Below, piece after piece: positions 32,836 through 41,097 of a stretch of DNA of 64,000 bases. Location of the stretch: the NCBI RefSeq assembly GCF_900115175.1, contig NZ_FOYV01000001.1, positions 1,674,001-1,738,000 on the forward strand, in the 5' to 3' direction. Position 1 is the first letter of the stretch. Each line of letters opens with the position of its first letter. The notes below the pieces were generated by a model. It saw only the letters and a program-made list of their open reading frames with translations, was not told the DNA's origin and did not search any database. The DNA comes from Marinobacter gudaonensis. GTDB lineage: Bacteria > Pseudomonadota > Gammaproteobacteria > Pseudomonadales > Oleiphilaceae. A program made the translations under genes and the position numbers.

Positions 32836-34506
32836 TTATAACCGGCAGGTCAGCTCGGCCAGTTCCTCATCAAAGACTCGACGGTTTTCACTGTAATCCA
32901 CCGGCACATCCACCAGATGCACTCCACCCGCGGCCAGCGCCTGCTCCAGGGTTGGCCGCAGATCTTCGGTGTGGGTAATACGGTGGCCGGTGGCACCGTA
33001 GGATTGGGCATAAGTGACGAAATCCGGGTTGCGGTAGTCCAGGCCAAAGTCCGCGTAGCCCTCCTGCCCCTGCTTCCATTTGATCATGCCGTAGGCGCTG
33101 TCGTTGATGATCAGCACCACCAGGTTAAGCCCGAGCCGTACTGCGGTTTCCAGCTCCTGGCTGTTCATCATGAAGCCGCCGTCACCGCACACTGCCATCA
33201 CCTTCAGATCGGGGTACAGCATGGAAGCCATCATGCCACTGGGCAGGCCGGCGCCCATGGAGGCCAGGGCGTTGTCCAGCAGCACGGTGTTGTTGTCGTA
33301 GGCCGGGTAATTGCGGGCAAACCACAACTTGTACATGCCGTTGTCGAGGGTGATGATGCCGTCGTCCGGCATTACCCGCCGCACATCGGCAACGATGCGC
33401 TGCGGAATGATCGGGAAGCGGCTGTCGCCGGCCATAGAGGTCAGGTGAGCGTCCACCGCCTTTTTCACCTCCATAAGCTGGCTGAAGTCATGGTTGGCGC
33501 ACTGGCCACAGTTTTCGGCCATGTACTCCACGCTGTTGGCAATGTCGCCCACCACCTCGTGCTGTGGGAAATACACGGGGTCTACGTCAGCGGCGCTGAA
33601 GTTCACATGGATCACCTTCTTGCCACCCGGTGTCATGAAAAACGGCGGCTTTTCCACCACGTCGTGGCCAACGTTGATCACCAGATCGGCGCGATCGATG
33701 GCGCAGTGAACAAAGTCGCCCGCCGACAGGGCAGCGTTACCCAGATAGCGAGGATGGCGCTCGTCCACCACCCCCTTGCCCATCTGGGTGGTAAAAAAAG
33801 GAATACCGGTCACATTCACCAGGTGAATCAACGCCTGTGACACCCGCTTCCGGTTGGCGCCGGCGCCGATCATGATCAGCGGGTGACGCGCCTCGCGCAG
33901 CATGTCACAGGCCATCTCCAGGCTCTTCTGGCTGGCCGTGGGCCGGCGGGCATCGCTGGGCTTGAAAATGTGGGTGTCTGGTTCCGGTGCCTCGTCTGCG
34001 ATGTCCTCGGGCAGCTCCAGATGCACCGCGCCCGGGCGCTCTTCCGAGGCCAGGCGGAAAGCCTCACGCACCTTTGCCGGGATGGTATTGGCGTTGCTGA
34101 TCTGGCGGGTATATTTGGTAAGCGGACGCATCAGGTCCACCACGTCGAGAATCTGGAACAGGCCCTGCTTGGAGGATTTGATCGGCTTCTGGCCGGAGAT
34201 CATCATCATCGGCATGGCGCCGAGCTGGGCGTAGGCAGCGGCCGTTACCAGGTTGGTGGCGCCCGGTCCCAGGGTCGAAAGGCAGACGCCAACCTTACCA
34301 GTCAGACGCCCGTAGGTGGCCGCCATGAAGCCTGCGGCCTGCTCATGGCGGTTCAGTACCAGTTCGATGCTGGACTCTCGCAGAGCCTCCAGGAACGCCA
34401 GGTTTTCCTCGCCTGGCACCGCAAACACGTATTGGACACCTTCGTTCTCCAGCGCGCGCACAAACAGCTCGGCGCCGTTTCGGGCCGGACGGTTCTCGTT
34501 GGCCAT
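32836..34506 (-). CDS. AlsS-like acetolactate synthase, TPP-dependent
   Basis: Thiamine diphosphate enzyme of the acetohydroxyacid/acetolactate synthase family, 556 residues. The cofactor-activating Glu55 is in LNRHEQAAGFMAATYGR; the TPP/Mg site is GDGGFMMNSQELETAVRLGLN, then LIINDSAYGMIKWKQ. It looks most like catabolic, FAD-independent AlsS. No small regulatory subunit and no acetolactate decarboxylase (alsD) lies nearby, so it may serve another carboligation or decarboxylation. It is 48 nt downstream of the papain-like gene and probably in one transcript with it. Confidence 0.85.
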   Translation of the reverse strand: MANENRPARNGAELFVRALENEGVQYVFAVPGEENLAFLEALRESSIELVLNRHEQAAGFMAATYGRLTGKVGVCLSTLGPGATNLVTAAAYAQLGAMPMMMISGQKPIKSSKQGLFQILDVVDLMRPLTKYTRQISNANTIPAKVREAFRLASEERPGAVHLELPEDIADEAPEPDTHIFKPSDARRPTASQKSLEMACDMLREARHPLIMIGAGANRKRVSQALIHLVNVTGIPFFTTQMGKGVVDERHPRYLGNAALSAGDFVHCAIDRADLVINVGHDVVEKPPFFMTPGGKKVIHVNFSAADVDPVYFPQHEVVGDIANSVEYMAENCGQCANHDFSQLMEVKKAVDAHLTSMAGDSRFPIIPQRIVADVRRVMPDDGIITLDNGMYKLWFARNYPAYDNNTVLLDNALASMGAGLPSGMMASMLYPDLKVMAVCGDGGFMMNSQELETAVRLGLNLVVLIINDSAYGMIKWKQGQEGYADFGLDYRNPDFVTYAQSYGATGHRITHTEDLRPTLEQALAAGGVHLVDVPVDYSENRRVFDEELAELTCRL

Positions 34507-34554
34507 GACCTTCCTCTCGCTCGGTGAATGGGTCGGGCAAATCGGAAGCGGGAC

Positions 34555-36579
34555 CTAGTCAGTCTTGGGCGGCTCCGCCTGGAGCGAATCAGCGGGCACC
34601 CGGCCCTTGCCCCAACTCCGGTATACACCCTCTGTTACGCGCACCAGCTCATCATCGTTCACTTCTGCAAGCTCACCGCGCTCCAGAGGATCGTAGTGGA
34701 AAATGTACAGCCGCGAGGTGAATTGCTCAAAGGGCAACGAGGATTCACCAAACCGCTCTCCGTAGCCGGAGGTACTCACTTCAACACCATCGCCCCAGTT
34801 CTGGCCACTGTCGTTGTTCGGATTGAAAAAGTACACCCGCATTTCGCCCTCAGGGTCCAGCCCGGCCCGAAGGATGGTGATGGCGTGCCAGCCAATGAAG
34901 CGGGCCGCACTATCGGTGACCGCTATACCCGCCGGTTGCGGATGGATCAGCGGCTGGTTGCCGTTGTAGAAGGGATGATAGCTGGCATAGAAGTGGCGGA
35001 TGAACTCTTCCAGACCGATGAGGTTGCCCGTTGCCACATCCACGTTGATGGCGAACCCCCGGCCGGCGGACCATCCGTGGAATTCCGGATTCACCCATTT
35101 ATGGGGGTCGCCCTCGCGATCGGCGCAAAGCCGGCCCATTTCCGCATAGATGCGATCGAGGTGCGGCACCACGACCAGTGATACCGGGTCCAGATCCAGG
35201 GCAACCTCCGAGGCCACACCACCGGCACTTCGGGCCGACGACACCGGCTGCCCCTCGAAGTGCATGACAATCTCGTTGTCCCTGGCCGCCCAGGCCACCA
35301 TCTGAAGCAGGTAGTCAGGGTCGTTATAGGCCCACATGGACAGCGCTCGCGCCGACTGGCAGGTAGGGTTGTTACCCTGCCCCACGCCCAGCGGCTGCCC
35401 CAGCATGTTGAGAACACCCTGCATCAACCAGGCCGACGGTTGAGGCTCGTAGCCGTAGGCATACTGGAGCCGCTCCCGGGCGGCAGGACAGAGGCTCAGG
35501 CGAACCTGGCGCCAGAGCGAGGGCGCCACCGGCGGCTGGTAGAGAATGCCCCGTTCAAGCAGCAGTGCCAGCCCGTAAAGCCCCTGGGCGGTCTCGGGGA
35601 ACACCGACGTGTCAATGAGCGTGTGCACCAGTTCCCGGTAGCACAGCAGGCAGTCGCGGCCGGTGCTGGACAGGCCCAGGGAACTGCTGAGCAAGTTGTC
35701 CTGGGCCTCCAGGATGTAACGGACAAAACAGGCGTGGTAAGGAGATACCAGCCCGGTGTCATGCATGGAACGGGCGAACCCGGTGGCCTCATTCTGCAGC
35801 GCCACTGCATCCATGGATTCCAGCCGTTGTTCATACACCGGAATCCCCGGATCTTCACTGCAGGCCCTGGTCGGCCCGTACAAAGCAGAAATCAGACGGT
35901 CGGCACCACGACCGGCACTGCCAAGGTCAGCTTCAGGATCTGCCCGGCAAATGGCGATCTGGGTAATCATCCGGCACACATCGGACACGCGAATCGGCCG
36001 CTGCTCCAGAATGCGCCAGATTTCTTCAATCAGGCTGTCTATGATGTGTTCGTAGCCAATATGATCCGCTACGTATTGCAGCAGGCCCTGGCTGATCTGG
36101 GCCAGTTTGCCTTGCTCCCGTTCTGCCTCGCCGGTCATACCGAACAGGAGGCCCAGGTTGATAGCCAGAACCTGAGTCAGGTAGTGGTGTGCCTGCTCCG
36201 CCGATACGCTCGGATGCAGGTAATGCTCCTGAACCACAGACAGCAGCCTGAGCTGGCTGAACGCCTCAATCACTACGGTGTCAGATTCTTTACTTTGCAG
36301 GGAGTGTGGCGTCAGGGACGGCAACAGAATGGACGGATCAGCCCAGTCTGTGCCCTGGAACACGCCCGCCTCTTCAAGGCGGCGGGCGCGAGCCTCAATG
36401 GCCTCGCAGCCGCCCGGCTGCATCAGCACACGCCGGGCGATGTCGAACAGTTTGGGAAGCTTGCCGGCCTTGGCAAACGGCCGGCTTTCCTCCAGGGCCA
36501 CAATAGCTTCATCCAGTTTGTGCACCAGCTTGTCGAAATTGACTGCCGGTGCCTGGCTGGCCGATTGGTATTCGCTCAA
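34555..36579 (-). CDS. unknown protein with C-terminal papain-like (Gln-Cys-His-Asn) domain
   Basis: A 674-residue protein without a signal peptide. I recognise no family for the helical N-terminal part (about residues 1-380). The C-terminal part (about 380-635) has the pattern of a papain-fold enzyme: Gln401 six residues before Cys407 (GQGNNPTCQSA, the papain Gln19-Cys25 spacing), His565 in FIGWHAITIL, and Asn586 in RVYFFNPNNDSGQNWGDG, which recalls papain's Asn-Ser-Trp-Gly strand. It could be a protease, peptide-bond-forming or amide-hydrolysing enzyme. It lies between an ATP-grasp gene (52 nt upstream) and an AlsS-like gene (48 nt downstream). The triad assignment is my inference. Confidence 0.7.
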   Translation of the reverse strand: MSEYQSASQAPAVNFDKLVHKLDEAIVALEESRPFAKAGKLPKLFDIARRVLMQPGGCEAIEARARRLEEAGVFQGTDWADPSILLPSLTPHSLQSKESDTVVIEAFSQLRLLSVVQEHYLHPSVSAEQAHHYLTQVLAINLGLLFGMTGEAEREQGKLAQISQGLLQYVADHIGYEHIIDSLIEEIWRILEQRPIRVSDVCRMITQIAICRADPEADLGSAGRGADRLISALYGPTRACSEDPGIPVYEQRLESMDAVALQNEATGFARSMHDTGLVSPYHACFVRYILEAQDNLLSSSLGLSSTGRDCLLCYRELVHTLIDTSVFPETAQGLYGLALLLERGILYQPPVAPSLWRQVRLSLCPAARERLQYAYGYEPQPSAWLMQGVLNMLGQPLGVGQGNNPTCQSARALSMWAYNDPDYLLQMVAWAARDNEIVMHFEGQPVSSARSAGGVASEVALDLDPVSLVVVPHLDRIYAEMGRLCADREGDPHKWVNPEFHGWSAGRGFAINVDVATGNLIGLEEFIRHFYASYHPFYNGNQPLIHPQPAGIAVTDSAARFIGWHAITILRAGLDPEGEMRVYFFNPNNDSGQNWGDGVEVSTSGYGERFGESSLPFEQFTSRLYIFHYDPLERGELAEVNDDELVRVTEGVYRSWGKGRVPADSLQAEPPKTD

Positions 36580-36631
36580 ACGAGATTCCTCAGGGCCTGC
36601 ACCAAACCCTTTCTGTTAATCAGTGAACCGA

Positions 36632-37864
36632 TTATACATAGAAATCGAGCTCTTCCTGATGTTTGAGCAAGTCCCGCATCACATAAGGGTCTTCACCGAA
36701 GAAATACACCAGACCCCAGTGGGTACCGAAGGCCGTGCGCTTGGTCACCGTTTCTTCCATCGGCGACGTCAACTCATGGGACTCGAAATACTCGTGGTTC
36801 TCGGTCTCTTCGGGCATTTCCAGACGGCTGACCACCCGACGGCGGGGATACACCCCGAAGCAGCCGGCATAGCCTTTGGCATCCTCGACCTCTTTCGGGA
36901 AGAAGGCGTTGATCTCCTCCTCGGTGGTTTTCGGGTCGAAGGCCAGGATCATGCCCTGATAGGCGTTGAATCCATAGGCACGCTCGAGAAGCTCGAACAC
37001 CTTGAAGCCCGGAGGCCGGTAGGCCACCTCGCCAAAGTACATGGTGCCGTCGCTGGTGACGAAGTACTCCGGATGGATCAGACCGAACTCGATATCGAAG
37101 GTCTTGATCAGCTTCTCGATCTCCGCCGTAATCTGCGGGCGATATTTTTCCAGATCCGGCGTGGCCGGCACGAACACCGAGTAGCCGAGGGTGACATACT
37201 CGGAGATGTTCAGGAACTTGATCTTGCCGTTATGAATCCAGGCCTCGACAGCAAACTCCCAGCCGTCCAGATGCGATTCCATGAGCACCGGAAATTCCTC
37301 ATCGGGGATCGTATCCACCTCGTCCGGTGTGCGAATCACCCGGTGGCCCAGGCAGCCTGCTTTGTCGAAGGCTTTCAGGTGGATCGGATCGTTGGGGTCG
37401 CCGTCCAGCTTCAGCAGGGTCTGGTTCACGCGCTTGAGGAAGCGGATGACGTCGTCCCGGTCGTGGGCCTCCTCGAAAATCCCTACCCGGATACCGCCAA
37501 GTTGGGCACGGCGTTTCATGAGCGCTTTATCTCTCAGCAACATGGACTGGCCGAACAGTTTTGGCTGGTCCAGCAGTACCGAGTTGATGGCGCCGGCCCA
37601 CTCCACGGTTTCCTCGAACAGTGGGATAGCCACGTTCACGCCCATATCCTTGAGGGTCTGGGCGATCTCGAACGAACGGTCGTTCAATCGCTCGAAATTC
37701 CAGGGCACATAGGGGATATCGTGCTCTTTGCAGTAGGCCTCGGCCCAGTCCGGAGCCACCACCACATAGCGGCGATCAAACTTGTCGGCGGCTTCAATCG
37801 CATTCACGCTCCAGCCAAGCAGCGCCACATACCCTTTTTCAGGATCGTACTTTTGCTCAGTCAC
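36632..37864 (-). CDS. ATP-grasp domain protein
   Basis: A 410-residue ATP-grasp enzyme, the class that joins a carboxylate to an amine or thiol through an acyl phosphate. The N-terminal pre-ATP-grasp part (about 1-115) opens with YVALLGWSVNAIEAADKF. The ATP-grasp core (about 120-300) has a lysine-bearing strand (LLKLDGDPNDPIHLKAFDKAG), PVLMESHLDGWEFAVEAWIHNGKIKF and the metal-binding EFGLIHPEYFV to YFGEVAYRPPG. The start is a GTG with AAGGAG 7 nt upstream. It leads the cluster with the papain-like and AlsS-like genes. The substrate is unknown. Confidence 0.82.
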   Translation of the reverse strand: MTEQKYDPEKGYVALLGWSVNAIEAADKFDRRYVVVAPDWAEAYCKEHDIPYVPWNFERLNDRSFEIAQTLKDMGVNVAIPLFEETVEWAGAINSVLLDQPKLFGQSMLLRDKALMKRRAQLGGIRVGIFEEAHDRDDVIRFLKRVNQTLLKLDGDPNDPIHLKAFDKAGCLGHRVIRTPDEVDTIPDEEFPVLMESHLDGWEFAVEAWIHNGKIKFLNISEYVTLGYSVFVPATPDLEKYRPQITAEIEKLIKTFDIEFGLIHPEYFVTSDGTMYFGEVAYRPPGFKVFELLERAYGFNAYQGMILAFDPKTTEEEINAFFPKEVEDAKGYAGCFGVYPRRRVVSRLEMPEETENHEYFESHELTSPMEETVTKRTAFGTHWGLVYFFGEDPYVMRDLLKHQEELDFYV

Positions 37865-37881
37865 AGGTTCTCTCCTTTCCT

Positions 37882-37900
37882 AGGGTTACCTATTAACCCT
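37882..37900. promoter_or_regulatory. palindrome upstream of the ATP-grasp gene
   Basis: A perfect 7-bp inverted repeat, AGGGTTA-N5-TAACCCT, lies just 5' of the ribosome-binding site of the ATP-grasp gene. Its position suits an operator of a dimeric repressor. No regulator gene is adjacent. Confidence 0.45.
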
Positions 37901-37946
37901 ACGAGGCCCTCATGAAATCGCAAATCCAGATAACCCCTAAAACCAC

Positions 37947-37993
37947 AAAAGCACTGCGATGACAGGGACTGAGCCCAGCAATCACAGTGCTTT
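37947..37993 (-). terminator. mqo terminator
   Basis: On the minus strand AAAGCACTGTGAT pairs with ATCGCAGTGCTTT across a 20-nt loop and is followed by TTTTGTGGTTTT. It lies 27 nt after the mqo stop and before the ATP-grasp operon. Confidence 0.75.
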
Positions 37994-38019
37994 AGCGTGC
38001 TTTAGATCGATTCGGAATA

Positions 38020-39498
38020 TCAGGCCAACTGAAGGGTCGACAGGGTCCGTTCCCGCACTTTAGTGAGCAGAGCCTCGTCATCCACGAGGGACTGGCCGTA
38101 AGACGGCACCAGCTCCTTCATGCGCGCCTGCCACTCCGGTGTCCTGATTTTCTCCGGGAAGCAGCGCTCGATCACGTTGATCATGGCGTTGGCGGCGGTA
38201 GAGGCACCGGGCGAGGCGCCCAGCAGGGCAGCCAGGGTGCCATCGCTGGCCGCCACGATCTCGGTACCGAACTCGAGCTTGCCACCACCGGGCACCTGCT
38301 TGATGATCTGCACGCGCTGGCCCGCCATTCGCAGTTGCCAGTCTTCCTCCCGGGCGTCCGGGAAGAAGTTGCGCAGGGCAGCGACCCGGTCGCTGTGGGA
38401 CTGGAACACCTCACCGATCAGATACCGGGTCAGGTCCATGTTGCTCTTGCTCACTGACAGCATGGGCTTGAGGTTGTTGGATCTCACCGAACCAAACAGG
38501 TCAAAGATGGAGCCCTGCTTGAGGAACCGGGTGGTAAAGCCGGCAAACGGCCCGAACAGAAGTGCCGGCTCGCCGTTGATGATCCGCGTGTCCAGATGCG
38601 GCACCGACATGGGCGGCGCTCCAATGGGCGCCTTGCCGTACACCTTGGAGTTGTGCTGCTCAACGATGTCGGGCTTGCCGCACACCAGCCACTGGCCGCT
38701 CACCGGGAAACCGCCGTAGCCGCGGGCCTCCGCGATGCCGGATTTCTGCAGCAGCGGCAGCGCACCACCACCGGCGCCCAGGAACACAAACCCGGTTTCG
38801 AGTTTGGTCAGCTCACCGGTTTTCTGGTTACGCACACGCACTTTCCAGCGGCCGTTGTCACGCTGGTCGATGTAGTGCACGGGAGAGCTCAGCATGAGTT
38901 CGAAGTTGGGCTGGGTTTCCAGCCAGCTGACCATGCTTCGGGTCAGGGAGCCAAAATCCACATCCGAGCCGTGTCTGATTCGGGTGGCCGCCACCGGCTG
39001 CATGGGATCGCGGTTATTGACGACCAGGGGCATCCACTCTTCCAGATCGGTCGGCGACTCGGTGTACTCCATGTCCCGGAACAGGTGATGGGCGCTGAGC
39101 CGCTCGTGGCGTCGCTTCAGGAATGCCACGTCCTTTTCACCCCAGACGAAGCTCTGGTGCGGGGTGCGGTTGATAAATGAGGAAGGCTCCGGAAGAATGC
39201 CCTGCTCCACAAGGTACGACCAGAGCTGGAGCGATACCTCGAACTGGGCGTTGATCTGCAGGGCCCGCTCGATGGCCACATCGCCATCGTCGGTTTCGGG
39301 GGTGTAGTTGAGTTCACAGTAGCCGGCGTGGCCGGTACCTGCATTGTTCCATCCGTCGGTGCTCTCATGGGCCACGTGGTCGAGACGCTCCACCATGACG
39401 ATGTCCAGGGACGGGTCCAGTTGCCTGAGCATCATGCCGAGAGTGGCGCTCATGACGCCACCGCCGACCAGCACTACATCTGCCTGTCTAACGGCCAT
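38020..39498 (-). CDS. mqo: malate:quinone oxidoreductase
   Basis: Peripheral membrane FAD enzyme that oxidises malate to oxaloacetate and reduces quinone, replacing or supplementing NAD-malate dehydrogenase in the TCA cycle. The FAD-binding motif DVVLVGGGVMSATLG opens the 492-residue protein; STDGWNNAGTGHAGYCELNYTP and GASPGASTAANAM are family signatures. It is monocistronic, with its own terminator. Confidence 0.97.
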   Translation of the reverse strand: MAVRQADVVLVGGGVMSATLGMMLRQLDPSLDIVMVERLDHVAHESTDGWNNAGTGHAGYCELNYTPETDDGDVAIERALQINAQFEVSLQLWSYLVEQGILPEPSSFINRTPHQSFVWGEKDVAFLKRRHERLSAHHLFRDMEYTESPTDLEEWMPLVVNNRDPMQPVAATRIRHGSDVDFGSLTRSMVSWLETQPNFELMLSSPVHYIDQRDNGRWKVRVRNQKTGELTKLETGFVFLGAGGGALPLLQKSGIAEARGYGGFPVSGQWLVCGKPDIVEQHNSKVYGKAPIGAPPMSVPHLDTRIINGEPALLFGPFAGFTTRFLKQGSIFDLFGSVRSNNLKPMLSVSKSNMDLTRYLIGEVFQSHSDRVAALRNFFPDAREEDWQLRMAGQRVQIIKQVPGGGKLEFGTEIVAASDGTLAALLGASPGASTAANAMINVIERCFPEKIRTPEWQARMKELVPSYGQSLVDDEALLTKVRERTLSTLQLA

Positions 39499-39837
39499 TG
39501 CTTTTCACCCTAGCTAGTGTTGAAGCTTTTCATCCCCCCACGATCAGCAAGGAGACCTGTCGGAAGCCGGTCGGGCGCGAGGTAAACGACGCCGCCGTCT
39601 GCTTCCGGTCTGAATGTGGGCGCAATTATCCCGATTTTTGCGGGGATAATAAAATGCGATTGTCAATCGAGGCGCCGGTATCTGGCTGCCAACGGTGCCT
39701 GATGGTGAATAGATGCACCTGCAAACAGTGGTTTGCATCGGGCCAAAGCTCTAAAATCCGCCTCCGTGGGTGCGCGGTCGACGGCGACTGCCCTTCCTGA
39801 AACCGATTTGTCATCAACCTCGACAGGACCTTCGTTC
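39499..39837. other. 339-nt regulatory region between mqo and nhaD
   Basis: A gene-free divergent promoter region. It contains a perfect TTGACA on the minus strand (39666-39661) without a well-placed -10, and an 8-bp inverted repeat at 39625-39650. A short Cys-containing reading frame on the plus strand (from 39498) has no ribosome-binding site and shows no family resemblance; I do not call it. Confidence 0.6.
39625..39650. promoter_or_regulatory. inverted repeat between mqo and nhaD
   Basis: ATTATCCC (39625-39632) and GGGATAAT (39643-39650) are perfect 8-bp arms around a 10-nt spacer, an operator-like arrangement in the divergent mqo/nhaD region. It is not followed by a T run, so it is not a terminator. 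Confidence 0.5.
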
Positions 39838-41088
39838 ATGTCTGCCCTTGAAGTAAGCCTGATTGTTCTGGCGGTGCTGGCGCTGCTCGGCGTCATTTTT
39901 GAAGAAGCCATCCACATCAACAAGGCCAAGGTAACATTGTTCTTCGGAACCCTGAGCTGGATGCTGCTGTTTCTGTTCAGCGACAACGCCGCGGAAACCT
40001 CGGCCATTTCCGTCGGGCTCTCCGAGAGCATTGCCGAAATTGCTGGGCTGTGGCTGTTCCTGGTGGCTGCCATGACCTTTGTCGCCTACCTGAACAAGAA
40101 GGGGATGATCGAAAACGTGATCTACCTGATCATGCCGAAACAGGTGAGCGAACGAAGACTGCTGTTCCTGACCGGACTGTTTTGCTTCATTTTCTCCTCT
40201 CTTGCAGACAATATCACCGCCACTTTAGTCTCATGCTCGCTGATTCTGTCGCTGGATCTGGAGCTGAAAAAGCGCATCCAGTTCGTCACCCTGGTGGTGT
40301 TTGCAGTCAACTCCGGCGGCGTGTCATTGATCACCGGCGACGTCACCACATTGATGATATTCCTCGCGGACAAGGTGGAAATACTGACATTGCTCACCCT
40401 CGCCATTCCCGCGTCGATCACCGTTTTCGTACTGGCCCTGTTCCTGTCCCGGGGACTGACAGGCACCATCACCCTGCGTTCAACCACCAATCCGGTACGA
40501 CCGGTCGATGCCATCATAGGCGGCCTGTTTTTGTTAACAATCCTGTGCACCATTGCCGGCAATGCCCTGTTTGCCATTCCACCGGTGCTGACCTTCCTCT
40601 TCGGCCTGTCGGTGATGTTCCTGGTATCCCGTTTCCTGAGCAACGATTCCGATCTGGACCCGATTCTCGAATACATCCGTATTATCGAGTTCGAAACCCT
40701 GCTGTTCTTTCTCGGCATCCTGCTGCTGGTGGGCATGCTCAAGGAGATTCACGCGCTGGATTCGCTGGTGGCTATCTACGACGTTTTGCCGCCGCTGTAC
40801 GCGAATTATCTGATGGGGATTTTCTCCGCGGTGATCGACAACGTGCCTCTGACCGCGGCCCTGCTCAAGGCCGGCATCGATATGAGTCCGGGCGAGTGGA
40901 TGGGGCTGACCTATGCCGTGGGCGTTGGCGGATCGCTGCTGGTGATCGGTTCTGCGGCCGGTATCGTGGCCATGACCAAGATCCCGGGGCTGACCTTTGC
41001 AGCCTACATGCGGTATCTTGCACACCTTCTGGCGGCCTACACCCTCGGCTACGCCGGTGTGTTCATGCTCGGACGTTTCATCAACTGA
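39838..41088 (+). CDS. nhaD: NhaD-type Na+/H+ antiporter
   Basis: Sodium/proton antiporter of the ion transporter superfamily, found in marine and halophilic bacteria. The ATG at 39838 gives 416 residues with about 12 hydrophobic segments and characteristic motifs FSSLADNITATLVSCSLILSL, NSGGVSLITGDVTTLMIF and FSAVIDNVPLTAALLKAG. Upstream open codons lack hydrophobic pattern and family similarity. It is followed after 9 nt by a YrbG-type antiporter gene. Confidence 0.92.
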   Translation: MSALEVSLIVLAVLALLGVIFEEAIHINKAKVTLFFGTLSWMLLFLFSDNAAETSAISVGLSESIAEIAGLWLFLVAAMTFVAYLNKKGMIENVIYLIMPKQVSERRLLFLTGLFCFIFSSLADNITATLVSCSLILSLDLELKKRIQFVTLVVFAVNSGGVSLITGDVTTLMIFLADKVEILTLLTLAIPASITVFVLALFLSRGLTGTITLRSTTNPVRPVDAIIGGLFLLTILCTIAGNALFAIPPVLTFLFGLSVMFLVSRFLSNDSDLDPILEYIRIIEFETLLFFLGILLLVGMLKEIHALDSLVAIYDVLPPLYANYLMGIFSAVIDNVPLTAALLKAGIDMSPGEWMGLTYAVGVGGSLLVIGSAAGIVAMTKIPGLTFAAYMRYLAHLLAAYTLGYAGVFMLGRFIN

Positions 41089-41097
41089 GGTTTTTCT

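Noticed and set aside
39498..39800. Short Cys-containing frame between mqo and nhaD
   Set aside because: It overlaps the mqo start, has no ribosome-binding site and contains the inverted repeat; no family resemblance.
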